Assembly (NCBI GenBank): GCA_022578965.1
Contig: MU400518.1
Location: forward strand, 310,001-374,000
DNA from: Xylaria sp. FL1777
Taxonomy: Eukaryota; Ascomycota; Sordariomycetes; Xylariales; Xylariaceae
DNA: 64,000 bases
Direction of reading: 5' to 3'
In this document: in pieces, positions 25,121 to 35,498 of the stretch
Layout: the number at the start of each line of letters is the position of its first letter
Position numbering within the stretch: position 1 is the first letter of the stretch
Translations under genes and position numbers: made by a program
Notes under the pieces: generated by a model
What the model saw: the letters and a program-made list of their open reading frames with translations, nothing else
The model's database searches: none
Told to the model about the DNA's origin: nothing

Positions 25121-27155
25121 ATGCCCGCTGCAACCCCCAACGGTGCCAGCGCCTCGCTCTCTGCGAATGACAAAATCACCCGTTTCTCTGCCCCTAGCCG
25201 GCCCCTGAGCCCTCTTCCCGAACACGCCCTATTCAACAACAAGACGAGATGCTTTGTCTATGGTCTCCAGAACCGCGCCGTCCAGGGTATGCTGGACTTT
25301 GATTTCATCTGCAAACGTTCAACACCCTCCGTCGCCGGTATCATCTACACCTTCGGTGGCCAGTTTGTCAGCAAGATGTACTGGGGAACTAGCGAGACTT
25401 TGCTGCCTGTTTATCAAGAGACAGCGAAGGCCATTGAAAAGCATCCCGATGTTGATGTTGTCGTCAACTTTGCCTCTTCACGAAGTGTCTACAGCTCCAC
25501 AATGGAGCTGATGCAATACCCGCAAATTAGGACTATTGCTATTATTGCTGAAGGTGTTCCTGAGCGTGTAAGTATGCCTACTTCGCATTGCGTAAAACAT
25601 GTCCTAATGTCAAACCCTACAGCGTGCGCGAGAGATCGCCCATGTCGCGCGCAAGAAGGGCGTTACCATTATCGGCCCCGCCACTGTCGGTGGCATTAAG
25701 CCTGGCAGCTTTAAGATTGGTAACACCGGTGGTATGATGGATAACATTGTTGCCTCGAAGCTCTACCGCAAGGGATCGGTCGCCTACGTCTCCAAGTCTG
25801 GTGGTATGTCCAACGAACTGAACAACATCATCTCTAACAACACGGACGGTGTCTACGAGGGTGTTGCTATCGGTGGTGATCGATACCCCGGTACCACCTT
25901 CATTGACCACATATTGCGATTCCAACAGGACCCTGAGTGCAAGATTCTTGTGTTGCTTGGTGAAGTTGGTGGTGTTGAAGAATACAAGGTCATTGATGCC
26001 GTCAAGCAGGGTGTGATCACTAAGCCTATTGTTGCATGGGCTATCGGTACTTGCGCTAGCATGTTCAAGACCGAGGTCCAGTTTGGTCACGCCGGTTCCT
26101 TCGCCAACTCTCAGTTGGAGACAGCTGCTATCAAGAACAAGACGATGAGGGAGGCCGGTATTCACGTCCCCAACACCTTCGAGGAGATGCCCCAGGTCTT
26201 GAAGAGCGTCTACGATAAGCTTGTTCAAGAGAAGACTATTGTTCCTGCGCCAGAGCCAGTTGTTCCCAAAATCCCCATGGACTACTCGTGGGCTCAGGAG
26301 CTTGGTCTTATCCGAAAGCCTGCCGCCTTTATCTCTACCATTTCTGATGACCGTGGTCAGGAACTGTTATACGCTGGCATGCCCATCTCCGATGTCTTCA
26401 AGGAGAACATCGGTATTGGCGGTGTTATGTCGCTCCTGTGGTTCAGGCGGCGTCTCCCTGATTACGCTACTAAATTCCTGGAGATGGTTCTCATGCTTAC
26501 TGCTGATCACGGCCCTGCTGTCTCTGGTGCCATGAACACCATCATCACAACTCGTGCTGGCAAGGATCTGATTAGCTCGCTGGTAGCTGGTTTGCTAACC
26601 ATTGGCTCTCGATTTGGTGGCGCTCTTGACGGCGCTGCTGAAGAGTTCACCAAGGCTGCTGACAACGGCCTGAGCCCGCGTGACTTTGTCGACACTATGC
26701 GCAAACAAAACAAGCTTATTCCTGGTATTGGACACCGTATCAAGTCGCGGAATAACCCCGATTTGCGTGTAGAGTTAGTCAAGGAGTACGTCCTGGCCAG
26801 CTTCCCTAGCCACAAGCTGCTAGACTACGCGCTAGCTGTGGAGTCGGTGACGACATCGAAGAAAGACAACCTCATCTTGAACGTAGATGGTTGTGTTGCG
26901 GTCTGCTTTGTCGACCTGATGCGTAGCTGCGGCGCATTCAGCCTTGAGGAGGCCGAAGACTACATGAAGATGGGTGTGCTCAACGGTCTTTTCGTGCTGG
27001 GCCGAAGCATTGGTCTAATTGCGCACTACCTCGACCAGAAGAGACTGCGCACTAGCTTGTACAGGCATCCTTGGGATGATATTACTTACCTGCTCCCTAC
27101 TCTGGCTACTACAGGACCTACCGGCGAGAGCCGGGTGGAGGTTTCGATGAAATAG
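25121..27155 (+). CDS. acl1: ATP-citrate lyase subunit 1 (CoA-ligase/citrate synthase-like)
   Basis: Two exons, 25121-25567 and 25623-27155, encode 659 residues. The N-terminal half is the succinyl-CoA synthetase alpha-like CoA-binding and ligase region ([19 protein letters not shown]); the catalytic phospho-histidine sits in GHAGSFA around residue 305. The C-terminal part is the citrate synthase-like lid that completes cleavage of citryl-CoA ([14 protein letters not shown]). The 55-nt intron lies inside the VPER-RAREIAH segment. It partners with the divergently encoded acl2 product. Strong codon bias toward C/T-ending codons agrees with high expression. The start ATG is directly preceded by AAG, an acceptable fungal context. 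Confidence 0.96.
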
Positions 27156-28356
27156 ATTTAGATAGGATGTTCTCAAAACGGTTTAGATGACCAGCACTGG
27201 CCATTTACCATGGATGCTTCACCCCAGTAAGAGGGCCAGGAAGTGGGACGAGGTAATGATAGAATCTCGCCAAGACGGCAGTGTTGTACGAAATGATAAA
27301 GCATGTCAAAATGCACAGGATCTAGAGGGGTCCAAGCGGAAAGGTTAATAGATAAATTCACTCAGCAGTCTACTTCCTACATTGATCAATGTGTACTCAA
27401 ACGTAAGAACTTGATATCTCGTAGAAAGCAGATCCCATCACTAGATCACTAGGAGGAGTTAGGTGGTCTTTAGTAGCACCCTTTCGGCACTGCCATAAGT
27501 GGGCAGTGGAATATTCCGTTTTCTTATCAGGTCGAAACCGAACCTCTGGGTAACGGGAAAACACCGGTATAGTAGACCCACTTTTAAAAGTCGATCACTT
27601 GATATCGACCTCTAGACTAGACGCCAAGCTCGAACTTCGGGATACCTGTATTGTGTAGGTACTCATAAAGAGTCCCCCAAAGCCCAGAAGATAAGTCGAC
27701 GTGGTGCTGCGAAACTGGAAGGACTCGCAAAAGGTACGTAACCCTCATCTATTGGGAATACAACCAAGTTGGTTCATAACTCGACTGAAATGTCGTATTT
27801 TGTGTGCTCTCGTCACTGACGCCAATTCTCAAGATAGCACCGAACGGAAAACTAGCGACAATCTCGAATCGCGACATAGCCGACGCCATTGCCGATGCCA
27901 TTGACGGCCTAGCGGACATTTCTCTTGAGCGATATCCGGCTGTCGGTTTACCACCTGCGTATATTTTTCACGAATCGGGATCAGGGAATATCTATCTCTC
28001 GTCTACACCGCGCGCTCTCCATGTAAATCTCGCAACCTTGCTTATCTACGGATCCTACCAAGAGGGAAAAAAAACAACATTCCTTTCTTCGCCAGTAGCA
28101 CTCGGAAAACACCGTATGCCACACATTTGTCAGTAGTCGGGGGGGAAAAGGCTACATAGAGACTACCTAATCTACGCTTACTAACGAATCCGAATACGAC
28201 ACGACGAAACGACCCCATCACCTCACAACTATTATCCGCTTTTTGAATCGATCATATAGTGGGGAGAAGAGAGAGGGAGACGGAGACAGAGCGTGAGGAA
28301 TCAAGACAAATACGAAAAAGAAAACTAAAGGGAGAAAAAACACAAATACGCACACG
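27156..28356. other. acl1/uL30m spacer
   Basis: This 1.2-kb spacer ends with the promoter of the uL30m gene. A plus-strand open frame at 27804-28136 encodes an Ala/Asp/Ile-rich stretch but has no ATG start. The only possible upstream exon (about 27701-27733) is closed by a stop without ATG, so I do not call a gene. Confidence 0.55.
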
Positions 28357-28617
28357 ATGTCCTTCTTCCGCATAACGCTCCACCGCAGCGCCATCGGCCT
28401 GCCCCGGCGCACGCGCGGCGTCCTGGCCGCCCTGGGCCTGCGCAAGCGCAGCCAGACCGTCTTCCACCCCGTGACGGCCGACTCGGCGGGTATGATCATG
28501 AAGGTGAAGGAGCTGGTGGCCGTGCAAGAGGTCGCCGAAGCCCTCACGACCAAGCAGCTCCGCGAGGAGCGCAAGCCCGAGCCCGGCTTCTGGATCGAGA
28601 AGGCCGTGCCTAGGTGA
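28357..28617 (+). CDS. MRPL33: Mitochondrial ribosomal protein uL30m
   Basis: A single exon encodes 86 residues, the normal size of fungal uL30m (yeast Mrpl33). The N-terminus [20 protein letters not shown] is the diagnostic uL30 motif, followed by [15 protein letters not shown] and a helical region [11 protein letters not shown]. It is a component of the large mitochondrial ribosomal subunit and carries a basic N-terminus suitable for import without a long presequence. Its G/C-rich third positions contrast with the AT-rich flanks and support it as a real gene. Confidence 0.93.
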   Translation: MSFFRITLHRSAIGLPRRTRGVLAALGLRKRSQTVFHPVTADSAGMIMKVKELVAVQEVAEALTTKQLREERKPEPGFWIEKAVPR

Positions 28618-29668
28618 AAGGAGGATTAGGACCAGGGCAGATAGATGCATTGAAGATAAGGAAACGAAACGAAGGAATTGGAAGAGGGCGAACCAGACAC
28701 GCTATAGATGTGTTGGTTGCTTCGATGATTCTACGACCTGGTGTAAAGGGAGTGGAGCGAAAGGCAGGTGGGAGACTCTGATTATCCCATCTCAGATCTT
28801 CGGTCGTCGTTGTGGAGGACTGACTGATGGGTTGTTCTCGAGCCGGTCGTGAGCTGGCCGCCATATCGATCAATAGCTCGTATGTGTATGTGATGTGACC
28901 ATCAACCAGAACCCAAGACAGGCCTGGATGTTGGCCCTTGGGACTTGTACATAAAAACTGTAAAATCCGATACGCTATTCAACAACATATGATTAGAAGC
29001 ACACTCTCCAGCCCTTTTCTTATTTCTTAGGGCAACTCAGTCACACGTCATTTGAGCAACAGCGTACTATGTTCTATTTGCTCTTTCCAACACTGAAGGG
29101 TAACGAATTCCAACTCAAAATCCATTAGACAGGGCGCGGAGAAGAAGAGCACAATACCAAATGTTGCCAGTTCTCATTAGTTTAACTAGCGAGTTATATG
29201 TATTGTTTTCCACTATGCCAGTGATCTGAAAGGCCATTATTGATACTTAGTTGCCTTTGGCTATGCATTTCCCTCAAGTCCAGCAGCGAAAGATATCGCT
29301 ACTCATCTTTGTTGCCAACCACTTCCGCTGCCTCGTAAAGATTTGGGACAGGCTCAGCTCTTCTGCGCAGGGAATAAAAGACAAGAATGCAACAGTATTC
29401 TCTTTCCCTGATATTATGACTTTTATTCTAACCTATTCAGCGCTAGTACCATGACATTGATCCTCACCGAGAGAGTAGTTGTGATAAGCCAAGGTTTGGC
29501 AGGGGATCGATGCAACTATCAGTCATATTCGGTTGCACTCCTTGGGATATTCTACACGTCATGACTCGTACTATATGGTTATTCACGAAGCCTTCTGACG
29601 GACCAGGAGACTACTATTATGAGTCCAGTCGTGGATTCTGCTTGATACAGACTCAGAGTTTGGCTAAC
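28618..29668. other. Convergent spacer uL30m/eaf3
   Basis: About 1.05 kb between two 3' ends. Short open frames exist on both strands (for example 29251-29454 +, 28610-28873 -) but lack any domain or splice support. I see no other feature. Confidence 0.6.
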
Positions 29669-32322
29669 TCAATTCTTAGCTTTGTCGACATAGTCTTGCC
29701 CGGGAGTTTCATAGCTGCTGGTGAAGTACTCAGTGGCATTCTTTGATAGCCATGTACAGAATTTGGCAAGTTCTTCCCGAAGACGGTTGACCGATTGCTG
29801 GTCCATGTTGGTTTGTGCAAGGAGCTCGGGCAGAGATACTTGGTATCGAGTTAGACAAACTCTAAGATCGTATAGAGTAAACTATCATAGGGAGCATACC
29901 AATTAGGCGACAGAGATGTTCAGCGCCATAGATGTCGCTTGCTGTCTTGCCTTGAAACTCAGGGTCTGTCGAATTCCATTTCTTGTGTACTTCAGCATAC
30001 TGCGGACGTTCGAATCTGTAAGTGGTTAGTTTAGTACTGAGCCTCCAATACAGCAACCCTTACTTGTACAGAAGGATACGGCCAAGGGATTTATCAAAGT
30101 ATTCTTTGAGGCCACTTAGAGTTTCCTCCAGAATATCCGCATGGGAAGAACCAGCAGGGCGCTTTGGCATCTCATACATAGAATAGTCTTCTAGAATTTT
30201 CGTGACGGGTTTTGGATGGGGGAGAGGAACCAGTTGCGTGTTCTTAGTAACATTCTCCCAATCATCTACTAGCAGTGCCTTGATGACATCGGGAATGATC
30301 AGCTTGACAGAGGGCCTAGCGTGAAAAGCATCTTCCTGTGACGCGTCATTAGTGATCCCGCAGAAAATAGAATCCTCAAGTGAGTTTAAAGTTGCAAGTT
30401 CAACGGGAACAGGTGGAGAATGAGGAGCGTAGGGCTTGTTGGAAGGAATCCCTGCGGTAATAAAGTAAGATGTATTATTCGTCTTTCCCCCATATACGGT
30501 AAAACGCGAGTCAATAAATGTTAAACGTTTTCTTCCATCGACATAAGTATGGTTTGGCCGTGGCAGGGTGAGTAGGAAGTCCGACTCAGCTCCTGCGTTT
30601 GACAAGCGCATCTCGTTTTTAGCAAAGAGGCGCGTATCTTTCGGCAAAGCCCCTATCATGATTTTATCCAGACCTGATATCCTACTCCGCAGATTGCGTT
30701 TGCAGGATGTGGCTTGCTTGCGGGTGATTGAGCAGCGGGATGCAGTTCGTCTGCGAGGTTTGGCTGCAAGATCGGGTGGTGTTGATGAGGGCGGAGGGGT
30801 TATTAAAGGATAGCAAACATTGGGCTTTTCCTTAGACGTTTCAATGGCATGCACCACTGAGAAACGTGCCGGGATGCTCTCCAAAGGTATTTGTTGACCA
30901 TGTAGCTTCTCTGCGCCATCTTCAACTGAGATCAAGATTGACGGTTGCGTTACGTGATCAAAACTCCCGGGCTTTGACAAGGGATGCAAAGTTGGCAAAC
31001 TCAGACCGCCATCAAGGCTTCCCGTGTTCCCGTCGGAGGTGATAGAGAAATCAAGGGGCGGAGTCAGTTCACGCCGGATACCAGCTGGGGTTGATTGATC
31101 CATGGTGGTGTTCGGTCGTGCTAGGGATGAGGTGTCGCACAAGGGATAGCGGGGAGGGAACTTGGAGAGTTTCTCTAGATGATGTTGGCGGTAAGAGAAA
31201 AGGAGCGGTCGACAGCACCATGAGAATTGGCAGGTTGCTCTCCAGAGTAGAGGCGGAGATGTTCGTGCAAGAGAAGGAGGTTATGCAGAAGGAGGTGGTC
31301 GGAGTAACCAGTAAGTCTTGCCCAATGTGTTTGCTGGCTTTTGTGTGGTTGTCAACAGCAAATACGTGGGGGAAGGTGTGGAAGGTATAGGCCCAGAGTC
31401 GTAATCACATCTGCACACAACAGATTCTGGGTTCTAACTTTGCACGCCTGCTAATCCTGTAGCCAGAGTGCAGAGACGGCAATAAGGGGGAGGAAGTTCA
31501 GACTTCTAATATATGTGCTCCAAGTGTGATTCAAACAACATATTGAATTGTCTCCAACTGACAGCTCCACAAAGGCCAGAGGCAAGGGGTATGAGGCAGT
31601 GTGATTTGGTCAAGTAGTAGGATAGTTTGCTAGATGCTTGATATGTGGTTCCCCAGAACGAACGATATCCAAAGGTATAGGTATGGTGGTATGTATGCCT
31701 TAATGGAAAAGCATAGACCAGGGCGGATGGTGATGTTTCAAGCACTCAATGCTTTCTGAGTTTAATTTGGTTGATTCGGTCAATGGCACAAGAGAACCAT
31801 TGAGGCAGGATTCCTTCATGTCATGGTTTGGACAGATCCAACTACGCTCCACAACTTCACGGCCACCCTCGGGATGGCAACATGTTCTCCAGTGCAATAG
31901 AAAAGGGAACTTACAGTCTCAAGTTCATAATCCCGACCCCGTCTGGGCCCTCTCCCTGCAAAGCTAGAGGAGGCAGCGGCGCGCTCTTCACTACCTCGTG
32001 CAGAACTCATCTCAGAGCCGGTTGCTTTCGCCCCTTTCTTTGCTCCCTTGGAACCCGGAGCTCTCGAGCGAGCCTGGACTAGCTGGGTAGCAAGCTGCTT
32101 ATTATCCTCGGTCAGCTTCCGGATACGATCGTGAGTAACCCAGTCGTCCCAGCTGGATTTCCAGCCCTTGTAGTGAATCCGATACTGCGCATCATCGGCC
32201 TTCTTGCCCGGTTCGATCCTAAGATCAATAATTTTAGCCTCGTACATGAGATCGCCATGAAAACACAGCACTTTCTCATCCTTGCTATAAGGCGGGGCTT
32301 TCTCTTGCTTTGATGGCGCCAT
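29669..32322 (-). CDS. eaf3: Chromodomain-MRG protein Eaf3 (NuA4/Rpd3S)
   Basis: Exons 32322-31915, 30335-30064, 30015-29900 and 29838-29669 encode 321 residues, the normal Eaf3 length. The N-terminal chromo-barrel (VLCFHGDLMYEAKIIDLR, then YRIHYKGWKSSWDDWV) reads methylated H3K36. A Ser/Ala/Gly-rich linker ending GRDYELET joins the MRG domain (LLVDDWENVTKN, SSHADILEETLSGLKEYFDK, FERPQYAEVHKKW, GAEHLCRLI, NMDQQSVNRLREEL). Eaf3 serves in the NuA4 acetyltransferase and Rpd3S deacetylase complexes. The splice from ELET to EDAFHARPSV matches family sequences, but it spans a 1,579-nt intron, far longer than any other here, and that intron contains a long open frame in phase with the MRG exon (see the next entry). 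eaf3 is divergent from cnl2 over 635 bp. Confidence 0.9.
30336..31103 (-). CDS. In-frame ORF inside the large eaf3 intron (possible alternative first exon)
   Basis: From an ATG at 31103 (MDQSTPAGIRREL) 256 codons stay open to the acceptor at 30336 and continue in the same frame into the MRG exon (CAG GAA GAT). The encoded stretch is Ser/Pro/Thr-rich, with a basic central part (KPRRRTASRC, RKQATSCKRNLRSR) and a more ordered end (RKRLTFIDSRFTVYGGK). I recognise no domain. If transcribed from an internal promoter and spliced only at the later introns, it would give a 441-residue protein with the MRG domain but no chromodomain. The alternatives are an intronic gene that lost its own end or chance openness; 256 codons by chance is improbable but not impossible. 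Confidence 0.4.
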
Positions 32323-32957
32323 GGCTAATGAGCCAGCTGTTTCGTCGAGAGTTAGATGGCACCGTTGTGCTGGTAAAGCAGCCGGTCTGGCAAAGGGGCG
32401 GATTGTCCAGTGGACAGGTGGCAGTCCTGTGCGCAATGATCCCACCTATTCAACGATCCGGGCCTGGGGTATGTCCACTACCAGGATGAGTGTTAAGAGG
32501 AGTGGAATTGCTCAGGCCAAATACTAAAGTAATAACGTTACGAAGTCTAGTTGAGCCAGGTGCACGGACACACATGTAGGTGTAGGATGTACTTACTTAG
32601 TAGAGAGTATACCTAGATAGGATAAGTGACAAGTGCAGGTGCGTTTTAACGCGCTCCTTAACGCGCCACGCGCCTACGCCTGCTTTGTTCTTTGGGAAAT
32701 TTGACAGGTGGATCTCAGCACTGGATCCCACCTATGTAAATGAAGATACGTACCTACATATATGTACGTACATAGTAGGTAGAGTTCCAATTACGTGGGG
32801 TTTATTTCCCTTTCCTTCCCTCTTCCCACCACATATCTAGCACACGTATTGTCATTTACTCATTGATAAAATGCCAACTGATAATAAAACACAGCCTCAA
32901 TCCTCGTGAAATGAAATGTGTACAGCCACGTAGCTCTCAACTGGAGATATTTCAACA
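32323..32957. promoter_or_regulatory. Divergent eaf3/cnl2 promoter with ACGCG-like sites
   Basis: These 635 bp separate two divergent start codons. At 32646-32654 and 32658-32666 the 9-mer TTAACGCGC occurs twice, 12 bp apart, followed by CACGCGCC at 32667-32674. The ACGCG core resembles the yeast/fission yeast MCB element bound by MBF at G1/S, which would suit a kinetochore gene. Binding here is inference. GTACGTAC-type palindromes occur near 32750-32780. Confidence 0.45.
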
Positions 32958-33588
32958 ATGGCACCGACAGAAGCTACAATTCTACACAACTACCTCCTCT
33001 TGCCTTCTCGCTTGCCGAGCATCATATCCCTTCAAGAATTCGCCTTGTTGTTCCCGAAGTCGCAGCAATCTTCTCCGCAGGTTCGCACACTGTACCGGGA
33101 CCTTCAACAACAGCGGAATGCAGTTGTTGATGCCGTTTCAGCTAGCATTGATGCCGAGGTCAAACAAGCCAAGGCCCTCCGCCGTACAATGATCAGGACA
33201 CAGAAGGAGGGTGAATTCGAAGAGCAGGATGACGAGATTGAGATCGAGAGGACAGTGAGTACCCAAGACCTTCAGCTCCTATTTGTGCGTCCTTATATGC
33301 GCAAACTGACCCCTACGGCGCCAGTTATACGGGTCTACCTCTACCACGATTAAACCCAAGCAACATTCGCTTCAAAGCATAATACCTGATCTTGATACTG
33401 CGATAGATGACATCGAAAAAGACCTACGGAAATTAGAAGAGGAGGAGTCCACTCTTCTCGAATCTATCAAGCAAGCTGCCGGCAACATGAGCGACCTACG
33501 GTATGGCCGACTCTCCAATCCCAACCTGACAAGCGAGGTCATAGACGGACTTCACAGTATCCAAGAGACGTGTAAACAGAAAACCTGA
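32958..33588 (+). CDS. cnl2: Kinetochore subunit Cnl2/NKP2
   Basis: Two exons, 32958-33254 and 33325-33588, encode 186 residues. The N-terminal half (APTEATILHNYLLLPSRLPS, FALLFPKSQ, VRTLYRDLQQQRNAVVDAVS) has the pattern of the Cnl2/NKP2 family of fungal kinetochore proteins. The rest is a charged helical, coiled-coil-like segment (DTAIDDIEKDLRKLEEEEST). Cnl2 belongs to the Mis6-Sim4 (CCAN) inner kinetochore with the COMA group. The 70-nt intron splices in phase to ERTLYGSTST. Another inner-kinetochore gene, for CENP-Q/Fta7, lies 1.9 kb further on the same strand. Confidence 0.85.
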
Positions 33589-33899
33589 TCTAAGAAATGG
33601 ACATGGACAATTTATTACAACAATAATATCTGGTTTACACGGCAATCGTTCGATTATTCCGGTGCGCCACCTCCCCACAAGTATCATTATCAGCTCTATC
33701 GGACATTGCCACCTGCAGCCAAGGCATATATTGCCTCACACGCCCTCTACGGCCACTCTGCTTTCCTCTTTATCGACGGGGAGCAGCTTGGCCCCCAGCA
33801 GCCCGGGGCCCGCCGTGCATCTGGCCCTCCATGCGGCTGGACCTAAATCAGATAATTAGTCTCGTTCTCGCCGCAAGACATTACCTCTCCGGTCTTCAC
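33589..33899. other. Convergent spacer
   Basis: These 311 bp separate the 3' ends of cnl2 (+) and the membrane-protein gene (-). Nothing else is seen. Confidence 0.6.
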
Positions 33900-34695
33900 T
33901 TACATCATTCTCCGGCTGAGCAAAGAGATTAGGATCATAAAAGCCCAGTTTGGAAGTAGGCCAAAGGCCCAGAGAATGTAGCCAGCAGGAACAGACAAGC
34001 CGTTCTGCGCAAGTGCTCCCTTAAAGGGATGGAATAGTCCGTCGTGTTCCTTAGCCACGGTCTTATATCCATCCTTTTGTAGCTGGACCAGATCATCAGA
34101 AGTAGTGGTCGTCAAGTTCAGCCTTTTGGTGAAGATGTTGATAGGAGAAGGCTCAGGAAGCATCTCGAAAATCCAAAGGGAACCGACAGGTGCAGACCAT
34201 GCATTGCACAAAACTGGCTGGTTATCGCAGTTCAAAAGCGCCGTGTGAGGAGAATCGGGTTCGATCGCGAACTTGCCGGCCGTCTCGTTGAAGGCAGCCT
34301 CAACCTTAGCGCAATGACCTGAGGCACGTAGCATTTAGCGGAAACAACTCATAGATACACAGAAGCTGGCAGGGAGTCTTACCAAAGCAAGTCTTGTTTC
34401 CGCCAGTGATCAAAACCCACCACTCTTCTGGGGTTGTGCTTCCGGGCGTGACGGGCTCATAAAGGGTATCTTTCCAATTGTGCAGACCAATAACATCGAT
34501 CTTATTGGGACCAGCTTTAGCCGCTGCCGCTGCAACAGGATCGTGCTTGCTAGGAGAGGGAAGTGAGGATGCTACTTTTTCGAAATAACCCTGTGCCTGG
34601 CCTAGATACTGCTGGAACTGCGCCTGATAATCAGGCGTGTCGGCAACAGCGAGGACAGGCAAAGCCAAGAGCGCAGAGGCCGAATTAAAACGCAT
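33900..34695 (-). CDS. Conserved fungal ER-type membrane protein with thioredoxin-like luminal part
   Basis: Exons 34695-34383 and 34318-33900 (64-nt intron) encode 243 residues. A signal peptide (FNSASALLALPVLAVADT) leads into a Gln/Tyr-rich helix. The next region, WWVLITGGNKTCFGHC, is formed across the splice and holds two Cys residues; later Cys residues are LLNCDNQPVLCNAWS. A C-terminal transmembrane helix (VPAGYILWAFGLLPNWAFMI) ends in a basic tail, suggesting a type I protein with a luminal domain of thioredoxin-like layout. Homologues occur widely in Sordariomycetes and are, as I recall, often mislabelled peptidyl-tRNA hydrolase; I see no hydrolase motif. Function unknown. Confidence 0.75.
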
Positions 34696-35498
34696 ATTGA
34701 ACAGTAATGATTCTGAGGAGAATATGGTTGATATTTGAGACTATATTGATGATGTTATTAGAACTGAAATGCGAATGCGCAATCTATCATAGTGCGAAGA
34801 TCTTCCCAAATAAGTTCTGATTTTAGGCAATAGGTAGGTATGATGTAAGTTCTACGTACAGTATAGTATATAAGTCACAGAATCAGAAACCCAAGAACAA
34901 TGAAGGCTTAAAGATGGATCTGTGATGACGAAAATCTCAGACAGGTGTGAAGTCTAGAGTCAATGCGAGCACAGCTAGCTGGCTTTAGTCGATTGCAGCA
35001 ACGTTTGATGAGGAGAAAAGAACTAGCAATATGAAGATGTTGGAAAGTATTGGTAGCATACACGTGTATAAAAGAAAAACAGTGAGTGCCCTTAGCCCTT
35101 CGCAGTGTTTGCTAAGACCGTAGTAGCTAGGCTAGGTAAGTATGTGTGGACGCATAGGCGTGTGTTCGACGATAACGAAGGGGGTCCTCTCGTTGGCTAG
35201 GAAGCTCTCTGGTGCAGTTGATCTAATGCAAGTAAGTAAACATGGCAGCAGGGGTTATCAGTGGTCCCCTCATTCTGTGGCTTCTGTGGCTCAACAAACC
35301 GCCTGATAAACCCGTCACGTCATTATCACATGTGCGTCAGCCACAGTTTGTTTACACTGCCCAGGTGGTTAATGTTAGGCAAGTACCTAGGTACCTAATT
35401 GGAGAACGCGACATCTCAAACGTTAAAGGCTGGGTTTGGCACACGAGGAAATTAGCACGTAGTAGTTACGAGTTAACGTAGATGACAAGGAACTTCCA
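34696..35498. other. Divergent spacer upstream of fta7
   Basis: Promoters of the membrane-protein gene (-) and fta7 (+) must lie in these 803 bp. A palindromic CAAGTACCTAGGTACCTAAT sequence occurs near 35380-35399. No gene is supported; the frame at 35242-35481 has no recognisable content. Confidence 0.55.

Noticed and set aside
25617..26228. 203-codon minus-strand open frame
   Set aside because: It is exactly antisense to acl1, and its openness follows from the codon bias of the real gene.
27701..28136. Possible two-exon gene upstream of uL30m
   Set aside because: The open part has no ATG, and the only candidate upstream exon is preceded by an in-frame stop; no family resemblance.
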